Assembly (NCBI GenBank): GCA_963556195.1
Contig: CAUVYP010000593.1
Location: 1 to 64,000, forward strand
DNA: 64,000 nt
From: Sepiola atlantica
Lineage: Eukaryota; Mollusca; Cephalopoda; Sepiida; Sepiolidae
Direction of reading: 5' to 3'
The stretch's first letter is position 1. Every line of letters starts with the position of its first letter. The position numbers and the translations under genes are program-made. Below the pieces are notes generated by a model. It did no database searches. It was not told where the DNA came from and saw nothing but the letters and a program-made list of their open reading frames with translations. This document shows, in pieces, positions 26,853-39,455 of the stretch.

Positions 26853-29800
26853 AATACGCAAAACATCAACAAAATTTAGCGCGTTTTAAAGTTGATATCG
26901 CTTTTGTTTATAACTTCCACATTTATTCGAATTGTGCAACGAAACTTTGCAGACAGTCTCAAATAGGCCTTTTCTACTGAAGTACAAAGTTTCAGAAGTG
27001 CAGCTCTTGTACTGCCGGAGATATGTCGATACAAACTGAATACGCAAAACATCAACAAAATTTAGCGCGTTTTAAAGTTGATATCGCTTTTGTTTATAAC
27101 TTCCACATTTATTCGAATTGTGCAACGAAACTTTGCAGACAGTCTCGAATAGGCCTTTTCCACTGAAGTACCAAGTTTCACAAGTGCAGCTCTTGTACTG
27201 CCGGAGATATGTCGATAAAAACTGAATACGCAAAACATCAACAAAATTTAGCGCGTTTTAAAGTTGATATCGCTTTTGTTTATAACTTCCACATTTATTC
27301 GAATTGTGCAACGAAACTTTGCAGACAGTCGCGGAGACACATTTTCTACTGTAGTACCAAGTTTCAGAAGTGCAGCTCTTGTACTGCCGGAGATATGTCG
27401 ATACAAACTGAATACGCAAAACATCAACAAAATTTAGCGCGTTTTAAAGTTGATATCGCTTTTGTTTATAACTTCCACATTTATTCGAATTGTGCAATGA
27501 AACTTTGCAGACAGTCTCGAATAGGCCTTTTCTACTGAAGTACCAAGTTTCACAAGTGCAGCTCTTGTACTGCCGGAGATATGTCGATACAAACTGAATA
27601 CGCAAAACATCAACAAAATTTAGCGCGTTTTAAAGTTGATATCGCTTTTGTTTATAACTTCCACATTTATTCGAATTGTGCAACGAAACTTTGCAGACAG
27701 TCTCGAATAGGCCTTTTCTACTGAAGTACCAAGTTTCAGAAGTGCAGCTCTTGTACTGCCGGAGATATGTCGATACAAACTAAATACGCAAAACATCAAC
27801 AAAATTTAGCGCGTTTTAAAGTTGATATCGCTTTTGTTTATAACTTCCACATTTATTCGAATTGTGCAACGAAACTTTGCAGACAGTCTCTCATCGGCCT
27901 CTTGTACTACAGTACAAAGTTTCAGAAGTGCAGCTCTTGTACTGCCTGAGATATATCGATACAAACTGAATACGCACTACATCAACAAAATTTAGCGCGT
28001 TTTAAAGTTGATATCGCTTTTGTTTATAACTTCCACATTTATTCGAATTGTGCAACGAAACTTTGCAGACAGTCGCAGAGACACATGTTCTACTGGAGTA
28101 CCAAGTTTTAGAAGTGCAGCTCTTGTACTGCCGGAGATATGTCGATACAAACTGAATACGCAAAACATCAACAAAATTTAGCGCGTTTTAAAGTTGATAT
28201 CGCTTTTGTTTATAACTTCCACATTTATTCGAATTGTGCAACGAAACTTTGCAGACAGTCTCGAATAGGCCTTTTCTACTGAAGTACCAAGTTTCAGAAG
28301 TGCAGCTCTTGTACTGCCGGAGATATGTCGATACAAACTGAATACGCAAAACATCAACAAAATTTAGCGCGTTTTAAAGTTGATATCGCTTTTGTTTATA
28401 ACTTCCACATTTATTCGAATTGTGCAACGAAACTTTGCAGACAGTCGCGGAGACACATTTTCTACTGAAGTACCAAGTTTCAGAAGTGCAGCTCTTGTAC
28501 TGCCGGAGATATGTCGATACAAACTGAATACGCAAAACATCAACAAAATTTAGCGCGTTTTAAAGTTGATATCGCTTTTGTTTATAACTTCCACATTTAT
28601 TCGAATTGTGCAACGAAACTTTGCAGACAGTGTCGAATAAGCCTTTTCTACTGAAGTCCTAAGTTTCAGAAGTGCAGCTCTTGTACTGCCGGAGATATGT
28701 CGATACAAACTGAATACGCAAAACATCAACATAATTTAGCGCGTTTTAAAGTTGATATCGCTTTTGTTTATAACTTCCACATTTATTCGAATTGTGCAAC
28801 GAAACTTTGCAGACAGTCGTGGAGACACATTTTCTACTGAAGTACCAAGTTTCAGAAATGCAACTCTTGTACTGCTGCAGATATGTCGATACAAACTGAA
28901 TACGCAAAACATCAACAAAATTTAGCGCGTTTTAAAGTTGATATCGCTTTTGTTTATAACTTCCACATTCATTCGAATTGTGCAACGAAACTTTGCAGAC
29001 AGTCTCGACTAGGCCTTTCCTACTGAAGTACCAAGTTTCAGAAGTGCAGCTCTTGTACTGCCGGAGATATGTCGATACAAACTAAATACGCAAAACATCA
29101 ACAAAATTTAGCGCGTTTTAAAGTTGATATCGCTTTTGTTTATAACTTCCACATTTATTCGAATTGTGCAACGAAACTTTGTAGACAGTCTCAAATAGGC
29201 CTCTTCTACTTAAGTACCAAGGTTCAGAAGTGCAGCTCTTGTACTGCCGGAGATATGTCGATACAAACTGAATACGCACCACATTAACAAAATTTAGCGC
29301 GTTTTAAAGTTGATATCGCTTTTGTTTATAACTTCCACATTTATTCGAATTGTGCAACGAAACTTTGCAGACAGTCGCGGAGACACATGTTCTACTGGAG
29401 TACCAAGTTTTAGAAGTGCAGCTCTTGTACTGCCGGAGATATGTCGATACAAACTGAATACGCAAAACATCAACAAAATTTAGCGCGTTTTAATGTTGAT
29501 ATCGCTTTTGTTTATAACTTCCACATTTATTCGAATTGTGCAACGAAACTTTGCAGACAGTCGCGGATACAGATTTTCTACTGAAGTACCAAGTTTCAGA
29601 AGTGCAGCTCTTGTACGACCGGAGATATGTCGATACAAACTGAATACGCAAAACATCAACAAAATTTAGCGCGTTTTAAAGTTGATATCGCTTTTGTTTA
29701 TAACTTCCACATTTATTCGAATTGTGCAACGAAACTTTGCAGACAGTCTCGAATAGGCCTTTTCTACTGAAGTACCAAGTTTCACAAGTGCAGCTCTTGT

Positions 29801-30699
29801 ACTGCCGGAGATATGTCGATACAAACTGAATACGCAAAACATCAACCAAATTTAGCGCGTTTTAAAGTTGATATCGCTTTTGTTTATAACTTCCACATTT
29901 ATTCGAATTGTGCAACGAAACTTTGCAGACAGTCGCGGAGACACATTTTCTACTGTAGTACCAAGTTTCAGAAGTGCAGCTCTTGTACTGCCGGAGATAT
30001 GTCGATACAAACTGAATACGCAAAACATCAACAAAATTTAGCGCGTTTTAAAGTTGATATCGCTTTTGTTTATAACTTCCACATTTATTCGAATTGTGCA
30101 ATGAAACTTTGCAGACAGTCTCGAATAGGCCTTTTCTACTGAAGTACCAAGTTTAACAAGTGCAGCTCTTGTACTGCCGGAGATATGTCGATACAAACTG
30201 AATACGCAAAACATCAACAAAATTTAGCGCGTTTTAAAGTTGATATCGCTTTTGTTTATAACTTCCACATTTATTCGAATTGTGCAACGAAACTTTGCAG
30301 ACAGTCCTGAATAGGCCTTTTCTACTGAAGTACCAAGTTTCAGAAGTGCAGCTCTTGGACTGCGGGAGATATGTCGATACAAACTAAATACGCAAAACAT
30401 CAACAAAATTTAGCGCGTTTTAAAGTTGATATCGCTTTTGTTTATAACTTCCACATTTATTCGAATTGTGCAACGAAACTTTGCAGACAGTCTCAAATCG
30501 GCCTCTTGTACTACAGTACAAAGTTTCAGAAGTGCAGCTCTTGTACTGCCTGAGATATATCGATACAAACTGAATACGCACTACATCAACAAAATTTAGC
30601 GCGTTTTAAAGTTGATATCGCTTTAGTTTATAACTTCCACATTTATTCGAATTGTGCAACGAAACTTTGCAGACAGTCGCAGAGACACATGTTCTACTG
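26853..30699. repeat. 28-monomer tandem duplication, copy 2 (partial)
   Basis: This copy starts directly after copy 1 and follows it for about 3.85 kb, until 30,700, where ctggag replaces ctgtag. It includes the actaaatacg, ctcgactagg and B-prime units of copy 1 in the same order, and the ctcaaatcgg form of the inverted-repeat unit (30,371 matches 25,163). Confidence 0.78.
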
Positions 30700-31672
30700 G
30701 AGTACCAAGTTTTAGAAGTGCAGCTCTTGTACTGCCGGAGATATGTCGATACAAACTGAATACGCAAAACATCAACAAAATTTAGCGCGTTTTAAAGTTG
30801 ATATCGCTTTTGTTTATAACTTCCACATTTATTCGAATTGTTCAACGAAACTTTGCAGACAGTCTTGAATAGGCCTTTTCTACTGAAGTACCAAGTTTCA
30901 GAAGTGCAGCTCTTGTACTGCCGGAGATATGTCGATTCAAACTGAATACGCAAAACATCAACAAAATTTAGCGCGTTTTAAAGTTGATATCGCTTTTGTT
31001 TATAACTTCCACATTTATTCGAATTGTGCAACGAAACTTTGCAGACAGTCGCGGAGACACATTATCTACTGAAGTACCAAGTTTCAGAAGTGCAGCTCTT
31101 GTACTGCCGGAGATATGTCGATACAAACTGAATACGCAAAACATCAACAAAATTTAGCGCGTTTTAAAGTTGATATCGCTTTTGTTTATAACTTCCACAT
31201 TTATTCGAATTGTGCAACGAAACTTTGCAGACAGTCTCGAATAAGCCTTTTCTACTGAAGTCCTAAGTTTCAGAAGTGCAGCTCTTGTACTGCCGGAGAT
31301 ATGTCGATACAAACTGAATACGCAAAACATCAACAAAATTTAGCGCGTTTTAAAGTTGATATCGCTTTTGTTTATAACTTCCACATTTATTCGAATTGTG
31401 CCACGAAACTTTGCAGACAGTCGTGGAGACACATTTTCTACTGAAGTACCAAGTTTCAGAAATGCAACTCTTGTACTGCCGCAGATATGTCGATACAAAC
31501 TGAATACGCAAAACATCAACAAAATTTAGCGCGTTTTAAAGTTGATATCGCTTTTGTTTATAACTTCCACATTCATTCGAATTGTGCAACGAAACTTTGC
31601 AGACAGTCTCGACTAGGCCTTTCCTACTGAAGTACCAAGTTTCAGAAGTGCAGCTCTTGTACTGCCGGAGAT

Positions 31673-31858
31673 ATGTCGATACAAACTAAATACGCAAAAC
31701 ATCAACAAAATTTAGCGCGTTTTAAAGTTGATATCGCTTTTGTTTATAACTTCCACATTTATTCGAATTGTGCAACGAAACTTTGCAGACAGTCGCGGAG
31801 ACACATGTTCTACTGGAGTACTAAGTTTTAGAAGTGCAGCTCTTGTACTGCCGGAGAT
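31673..31858. repeat. Chimeric monomer (one-unit deletion)
   Basis: The left part has actaaatacgcaaaacatc, as in the unit at 29,069. The right part has cgcggagacacatg and ctggag, as in the next unit, at 29,255. The normal end of the first unit (ttgtagacag, tacttaagta) and the start of the second (cgcaccacattaac) are both absent. The parent units are separate in seven or more other HOR copies. Exactly 186 bp has been lost, with the switch between about 31,703 and 31,781. Confidence 0.78.
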
Positions 31859-33703
31859 ATGTCGATACAAACTGAATACGCAAAACATCAACAAAATTTA
31901 GCGCGTTTTAATGTTGATATCGCTTTTGTTTATAACTGCCACATTTATTCGAATTGTGCAACGAAACTTTGCAGACAGTCGCGGATACAGATTTTCTACT
32001 GAAGTACCAAGTTTCAGAAGTGCAGCTCTTGTACTACCGGAGATATGTCGATACAAACTGAATACGCAAAACATCAACAAAATTTAGCGCGTTTATAAGT
32101 TGATATCGCTTTTGTTTATAACTTCCACACTTATTCGCATTGTGCAACGAAACCTTGCAGACAATCGCGGAGACACATTTTCTACGGAAGTACCAAGTTT
32201 CAGAAGTGCAGCTCTTGTACTGCCGGAGATATGTCGATACAAACTGAATACGCAAAACATCAACAAAATTTAGCGCGTTTTAAAGTTGATATCGCTTTTG
32301 TTTATAACTTCCACATTTATTCGAATTGTGCAACGAAACTTTGCAGACAGTCTCGAATAGGCCTTTTCTACTGAAGTACTAAGTTTCAGAAGTGCAGCTC
32401 TAGTACTGCCGGAGATATGTCGATACAAACTGTATACGCAAAACATCAACAAAATTTAGCGCGTTTTAAAGTTGATATCGCTTTTGTTTATAACTTCCAC
32501 ATTTATTCGAATTGTGCAACGAAACTTTGCAGACAGTCGTGGAGACAGATTTTCTACTGAAGTACCAAGTTTCAGAAATGCAGCTCTTGTACTGCCGCAG
32601 ATATGTCGATACAAACTGAATACGCAAAACATCAACAAAATTTAGCACGTTTTAAAGTTGATATCGCTTTTGTTTATAACTTCCACATTTATTCGAATTG
32701 TGCAACGAAACTTTGCAGACAGTCGCGGAGACACATTTTCTATTAGGTACACAGTTTCAGAAGTGCAGCTCTTGTACTGCCGGAGATATGTCGATACAAA
32801 CTGAATACGCAAAACATCTACAAAATTTAGCGCGTTTTAAAGTTGATATCGCTTTTGTTTATAACTTCCACATTTATTCGAATTGTGCAACGAAACTTTG
32901 CAGACAGTCTCGAATAGGCCTTTTCTACTGAAGTACCAAGTTTCAGAAGTGCAGCTCTTGTACTGCCGGAGATATGTCGATACAAACTGAATACGCAAAA
33001 CATCAACAAAATTTAGCGCGTTTTAAAGTTGATATCGCTTTTGTTTATAACTTCCACATTTATTCGAATTGTGCAACGAAACTTTGCAGACAGTCGCGGA
33101 GACACATTTTCTACTGTAGTACCAAGTTTCAGAAGTGCAGCTCTTGTACTGCCGGAGATATGTCGATACAAACTGAATACGCAAAACATCAACAAAATTT
33201 AGCGCGTTTTAAAGTTGATATCGCTTTTGTTTATAACTTCCACATTTATTCGAATTGTGCAACGAAACTTTGCAGACAGTCTCGAATAGGCCTTTTCTAC
33301 TGAAGTACCAAGTTTCAGAAGTGCAGCTCTTGTACTGCCGGAGATATGTCGATACAAACTGAATACGAAAAACATCAACAAAATTTAGCGCGTTTTAAAG
33401 TTGATATCGCTTTTGTTTATAACTTCCACATTTATTCGAATTGTGCAACGAAACTTTGCAGACAGTCGCGGAGACAGATTTTCTACTGAAGTACCAAGTT
33501 TCAGAAATGCAGCTCTTGTACTGCCGGAGATATGTCGATACAAACTGAATACGCAAAACATCAACAAAATTTAGCGCGTTTTAAAGTTGATATCGCTTTT
33601 GTTTATAACTTCTACATTTATTCGAATTGTGCAACGAAACTTTGCAGACAGTCGCGGAGACACATTTCCTACTGAAGTACCAAGTTTCAGAAGTGCAGCT
33701 CTT

Positions 33704-36700
33704 GTACTGCCGGAGATATGTCGATACAAACTGAATACGCAAAACATCAACAAAATTTAGCGCGTTTTAAAGTTGATATCGCTTTTGTTTATAACTTCCA
33801 CATTTATTCGAATTGTGCGACGAAACTTTGCAGACAGTCGTGGAGACACATTTTCTACTGAAGTACCAAGTTTACGAAATGCAACTCTTGTACTGCCGCA
33901 GATATGTCGATACAAACTGAATACGCAAAACATCAACAAAATTTAGCGCGTTTTAAAGTTGATATCGCTTTTGTTTATAACTTCCACATTCATTCGAATT
34001 GTGCAACGAAACTTTGCAGACAGTCTCGACTAGGCCTTTCCTACTGAAGTACCAAGTTTCAGAAGTGCAGCTCTTGTACTGCCGGAGATATGTCGATACA
34101 AACTAAATACGCAAAACATCAACAAAATTTAGCGCGTTTTAAAGTTGATATCGCTTTTGTTTATAACTTTCACATTTATTCGAATTGTGCAACGAAACTT
34201 CGTAGACAGTCTCAAATAGGCCTCTTCTACTTAAGTACCAAGGTTCAGAAGTGCAGCTCTTGTACTCCCGGAGATATGTCGATACAAACTGAATACGCAC
34301 CACATTAACAAAATTTAGCGCGTTTTAAAGTTGATATCGCTTTTGTTTATAACTTCCACATTTATTCGAATTGTGCAACGAAACTTTGCAGACAGTCGCG
34401 GAGACACATGTTCTACTGGAGTACCAAGTTTTAGAAGTGCAGCTCTTGTACTGCCGGAGATATGTCGATACAAACTGAATACGCAAAACATCAACAAAAT
34501 TTAGCGCGTTTTAATGTTGATATCGCTTTTGTTTATAACTTCCACATTTATTCGAATTGTGCAACGAAACTTTGCAGACAGTCGCGGATACAGATTTTCT
34601 ACTGAAGTACCAAGTTTCAGAAGTGCAGCTCTTGTACTGCCGCAGATATGTCGATACAAACTGAATACGCAAAACATCAACAAAATTTAGCGCGTTTTAA
34701 AGTTGATATCGCTTTTGTTTATAACTTCCACATTTATTCGAATTGTGCAACGAAACTTTGCAGACAGTCTCAAATAGGCCTTTTCTACTGAAGTACAAAG
34801 TTTCAGATGTGCAGCTCTTGTACTGCCGGAGATATGTCGATACAAACTGAATACGCAAAACATCAACAAAATTTAGCGCGTTTTAAAGTTGATATCGCTT
34901 TTGTTTATAACTTCCACATTTATTCGAATTGTGCAACGAAACTTTGCAGACAGTCGCGGAGACACATTTTCTACTGAAGTACCAAGTTTCAGAAGTGCAG
35001 CTCTTGTACTGCCGAAGATATGTCGATACATACTGAATACGCAAAACATCAACAAAATTTAGCGCGTTTTAAAGTTGATATCGCTTTTGTTTATAACTTC
35101 CACATTTATTCGAATTGTGCAACGAAACTTTGCAGACAGTCTCGAATAGGCCTTTTCTACGGATGTACCAAGTTTCACAAGTGCAGCTCTTGTACTGCCG
35201 GAGATATGTCGATACCAACTGAATACGCAAAACATCAACAAAATTTAACGCGTTTTAAAGTTGATATCGCTTTTGTTTATAACTTCCACATTTATTCGAA
35301 TTGTGCAACGAAACTTTGCAGACAGTCTCGAATAGGCCTTTTCTACTGAAGTATTAAGTTTCAGAAGTGCAGCTCTTGTACTGCCGGAGATATGTCGATA
35401 CAAACTAAATACGCAAAACAACAACAAAATTTAGCGCGTTTTAAAGTTGATATCGCTTTTGTTTATAACTTCCACATTTATTCGAATTGTGCAACGAAAC
35501 TTTGCAGACAGTCGCGGAGACACATTTTCTACTGAAGTACCAAGTTTCAGAAGTGCAGCTCTTGTACTGCCGGAGATATGTCGATACAAACTGAATACGC
35601 AAAACATCAACAAAATTTAGCGCGTTTTAAAGTTGATATCGCTTTTGTTTATAACTTCCACATTTATTCGAATTGTGCAACGAAACTTTGCAGACAGTCT
35701 CGAATAAGCCTTTTCTACTGAAGTCCTAAGTTTCAGAAGTGCCGCTCTCGTACTGCCGGAGATATGTCGATACAAACTGAATACGCAAAACATCAACAAA
35801 ATTTAGCGCGTTTTAAAGTTGATATCGCTTTTGTTTATAACTTCCACATTTAATCGAATTGTGCAACGAAACTTTGCAGACAGTCGTGGAGACACATTTT
35901 CTACTGAAGTACCAAGTTTCAGAAATGCAACTCTTGTACTGCCGCAGATATGTCGATACAAACTGAATACGCAAAACATCAACAAAATTTAGCGCGTTTT
36001 AAAGTTGATATCGCTTTTGTTTATAACTTCCACATTCATTCGACTTGTGCAACGAAACTTTGCAGACAGTCTCGACTAGGCCTTTCCTACTGAAGTACCA
36101 AGTTTCAGAAGTGCAGCTCTTGTACTGCCGGAGATATGTCGATACAAACTAAATACGCAAAACATCAACAAAATTTAGCGCGTTTTAAAGTTGATATCGC
36201 TTTTGTTTATAACTTCCACATTTATTCGAATTGTGCAACGAAACTTTGTAGACAGTCTCAAATAAGCCTCTTCTACTTAAGTACCAAGGTTCAGAAGTGC
36301 AGCTCTTGTACTCCCGGAGATATGTCGATACAAACTGAATACGCACCACATTAACAAAATTTAGCGCGTTTTAAAGTTGATATCGCTTTTGTTTATAACT
36401 TCCACATTTATTCGAATTGTGCAACGAAACTTTGCAGACAGTCGCGGAGACACATGTTCTACTGGAGTACCAAGTTTTAGAAGTGCAGCTCTTGTACTGC
36501 CGGAGATATGTCGATACAAACTGAATACGCAAAACATCAACAAAATTTAGCGCGTTTTAATGTTGATATCGCTTTTGTTTATAACTTCCACATTTATTCG
36601 AATTGTGCAACGAAACTTTGCAGACAGTCGCGGATACAGATTTTCTACTGAAGTACCAAGTTTCAGAAGTGCAGCTCTTGTACTGCCGCAGATATGTCGA

Positions 36701-37437
36701 TACAAACTGAATACGCAAAACATCAACAAAATTTAGCGCGTTTTAAAGTTGATATCGCTTTTGTTTATAACTTCCACATTTATTCGAATTGTGCAACGAA
36801 ACTTTGCAGACAGTCTCAAATAGGCCTTTTCTACTGAAGTACAAAGTTTCAGATGTGCAGCTCTTGTACTACCGGAGATATGTCGATACAAACTGAATAC
36901 GCAAAACATCAACAAAATTTAGCGCGTTTTAAAGTTGATATCGCTTTTGTTTATAACTTCCACATTTATTCGAATTGTGCAACGAAACTTTGCAGACAGT
37001 CGCGGAGACACATTTTCAACTGAAGTACCAAGTTTCAGAAGTGCAGCTCTTGTACTGCCGAAGATATGTCGATACATACTGAATACGCAAAACATCAACA
37101 AAATTTAGCGCGTTTTAAAGTTGATATCGCTTTTGTTTATAACTTCCACATTTATTCGAATTGTGCAACGAAACTTTGCAGACAGTCTCGAATAGGCCTT
37201 TTCTACTGATGTACCAAGTTTCACAAGTGCAGCTCTTGTACTGCCGGAGATATGTCGATACCAACTGAATACGCAAAACATCAACAAAATTTAACGCGTT
37301 TTAAAGTTGATATCGCTATTGTTTATAACTTCCACATTTATTCGAATTGTGCAACGAAACTTTGCAGACAGTCTCGAATAGGCCTTTTCTACTGAAGTAC
37401 CAAGTTTCAGAAGTGCAGCTCTTGTACTGCCGGAGAT
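33704..37437. repeat. 11-monomer HOR pair (2,046 bp)
   Basis: Units from about 33,704 repeat at 35,750 with a 2,046-bp offset. The order is cgtggaga/ccgcag, cattcattcg, actaaat/tacttaagta, cgcaccacattaac with B-prime, taatgttg/cggatacaga, cagatgtg, type B with ccgaagat, ctgatgtacc/cacaag (or ctacggatgtacc), and a unit with gataccaactg and ttaacgcg. Private single-base changes are scattered. The cgaagatatgtcgatacat mark occurs only in these two copies, at about 35,013 and 37,059. Confidence 0.75.
35392..35577. repeat. Chimeric monomer (fusion of two units)
   Basis: The start has actaaatacgcaaaacaac, as at 37,438. The variable segment is cgcggagacaca, as in the following unit at 37,624. The intervening ctgtactacagtac segment and the cgcactacatc start are missing, a clean loss of one monomer. 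A similar fusion stands at 41,158-41,343. Confidence 0.72.
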
Positions 37438-38914
37438 ATGTCGATACAAACTAAATACGCAAAACAACAACAAAATTTAGCGCGTTTTAAAGTTGATATC
37501 GCTTTTGTTTATAACTTCCACATTTATTCGAATTGTACAACGAAACTTTGCAGACAGTCTCAAATAGGCCTCCTGTACTACAGTACTAAGTTTCAGAAGT
37601 GCAGCTCTTGTACTGCCTGAGATATGTCGATACAAACTGAATACGCACTACATCAACAAAATTTAGCGCGTTTTAAAGTTGATATCGCTTTTGTTTATAA
37701 CTTCCACATTTATTCGAATTGTGCAACGAAACTTTGCAGACAGTCGCGGAGACACATTTTCTACTGAAGTACCAAGTTTCAGAAGTGCAGCTCTTGTACT
37801 GCCGGAGATATGTCGATACAAACTGAATACGCAAAACATCAACAAAATTTAGCGCGTTTTAAAGTTGATATCGCTTTTGTTTATAACTTCCACATTTATT
37901 CGAATTGTGCAACGAAACTTTGCAGACAGTCTCGAATAAGCCTTTTCTACTGAAGTCCTAAGTTTCAGAAGTGCAGCTCTTGTACTGCCGGAGATATGTC
38001 GATACAAACTGAATACGCAAAACATCAACAAAATTTAGCGCGTTTTAAAGTTGATATCGCTTTTGTTTATAACTTCCACATTTATTCGAATTGTGCAACG
38101 AAACTTTGCAGACAGTCGTGGAGACACATTTTCTACTGAAGTACCAAGTTTCAGAAATGCAACTCTTGTACTGCCGCAGATATGTCGATACAAACTGAAT
38201 ACGCAAAACATCAACAAAATTTAGCGCGTTTTAAAGTTGATATCGCTTTTGTTTATAACTTCCACATTCATTCGACTTGTGCAACGAAACTTTGCAGACA
38301 GTCTCGACTAGGCCTTTCCTACTGAAGTACCAAGTTTCAGAAGTGCAGCTCTTGTACTGCCGGAGATATGTCGATACAAACTAAATACGCAAAACATCAA
38401 CAAAATTTAGCGCGTTTTAAAGTTGATATCGCTTTTGTTTATAACTTCCACATTTATTCGAATTGTGCAACGAAACTTTGTAGACAGTCTCAAATAAGCC
38501 TCTTCTACTTAAGTACCAAGGTTCACAAGTGCAGCTCTTGTACTCCCGGAGATATGTCGATACAAACTGAATACGCACCACATTAACAAAATTTAGCGCG
38601 TTTTAAAGTTGATATCGCTTTTGTTTATAACTTCCACATTTATTCGAATTGTGCAACGAAACTTTGCAGACAGTCGCGGAGACACATGTTCTACTGGAGT
38701 ACTAAGTTTTAGAAGTGCAGCTCTTGTACTGCCGGAGATATGTCGATACAAACTGAATACGCAAAACATCAACAAAATTTAGCGCGTTTTAATGTTGATA
38801 TCGCTTTTGTTTATAACTTCCACATTTATTCGAATTGTGCAACGAAACTTTGCAGACAGTCGCGGATACAGATTTTCTACTGAAGTACCAAGTTTCAGAA
38901 GTGCAGCTCTTGTA
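35422..38914. repeat. 12-monomer HOR pair (2,232 bp)
   Basis: Bases 35,422-36,682 match 37,654-38,914 at exactly 12 monomers. The two copies share attcgacttg, found only here. The 12-unit spacing, against 11 units for the preceding pair, arises because the first copy lost one monomer at 35,392-35,577, where two units are fused. Confidence 0.72.
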
Positions 38915-38925
38915 CTACCGGAGAT

Positions 38926-39111
38926 ATGTCGATACAAACTGAATACGCAAAACATCAACAAAATTTAGCGCGTTTTAAAGTTGATATCGCTTTTGTTTAT
39001 AACTTCCACACTTATTCGCATTGTGCAACGAAACCTTGCAGACAGTCGTGGAGACAGATTTTCTACTGAAGTACCAAGTTTCAGAAATGCAGCTCTTGTA
39101 CTGCCGCAGAT
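38926..39111. repeat. Chimeric monomer with two-unit deletion
   Basis: The left part has cacacttattcgcattg and gaaaccttg, marks of the unit seen at 42,460, 43,948, 47,110 and 50,644. The right part has cgtggagacag, agaaatgcag and ccgcagat, which elsewhere belong to the unit two places downstream (for example 42,832). The parent unit continues cagacaatcgcgg, whereas this one continues cagacagtcgtgg. The switch is therefore between 39,036 and 39,044, and 372 bp (two monomers) is absent. Confidence 0.82.
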
Positions 39112-39455
39112 ATGTCGATACAAACTGAATACGCAAAACATCAACAAAATTTAGCGCGTTTTAAAGTTGATATCGCTTTTGTTTATAACTTCCACATTTA
39201 TTCGAATTGTGCAACGAAACTTTGCAGACAGTCTCAAATAGGCCTTTTCTACTGAAGTACAAAGTTTCAGATGTGCAGCTCTTGTACTGCCGGAGATATG
39301 TCGATACAAACTGAATACGCAAAACATCAACAAAATTCAGCGCGTTTTAAAGTTGATATCGCTTTTGTTTATAACTTCCACATTTATTCGAATTGTGCAA
39401 CGAAACTTTGCAGACAGTCGCGGAGACACATTTTCTACTGAAGTACCAAGTTTCA

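Larger units (their letters stand above)
8246..32783. repeat. Eleven 185-bp monomers carrying ctattaagtacc or ctattaggtacc
   Basis: These type B units have ctatta followed by agtacc or ggtacc, one base shorter than ctactgaagtacc. The ctatta starts at 8,384, 8,941, 9,684, 10,799, 12,658, 16,191, 16,934, 18,049, 19,908, 24,371 and 32,740. The ctattagg form occurs at 8,941, 16,191 and 32,740. Loss of the TGA lets the plus frame run on in these units. The variant is confined to 8-33 kb and is a good lineage marker for that zone. Confidence 0.85.
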
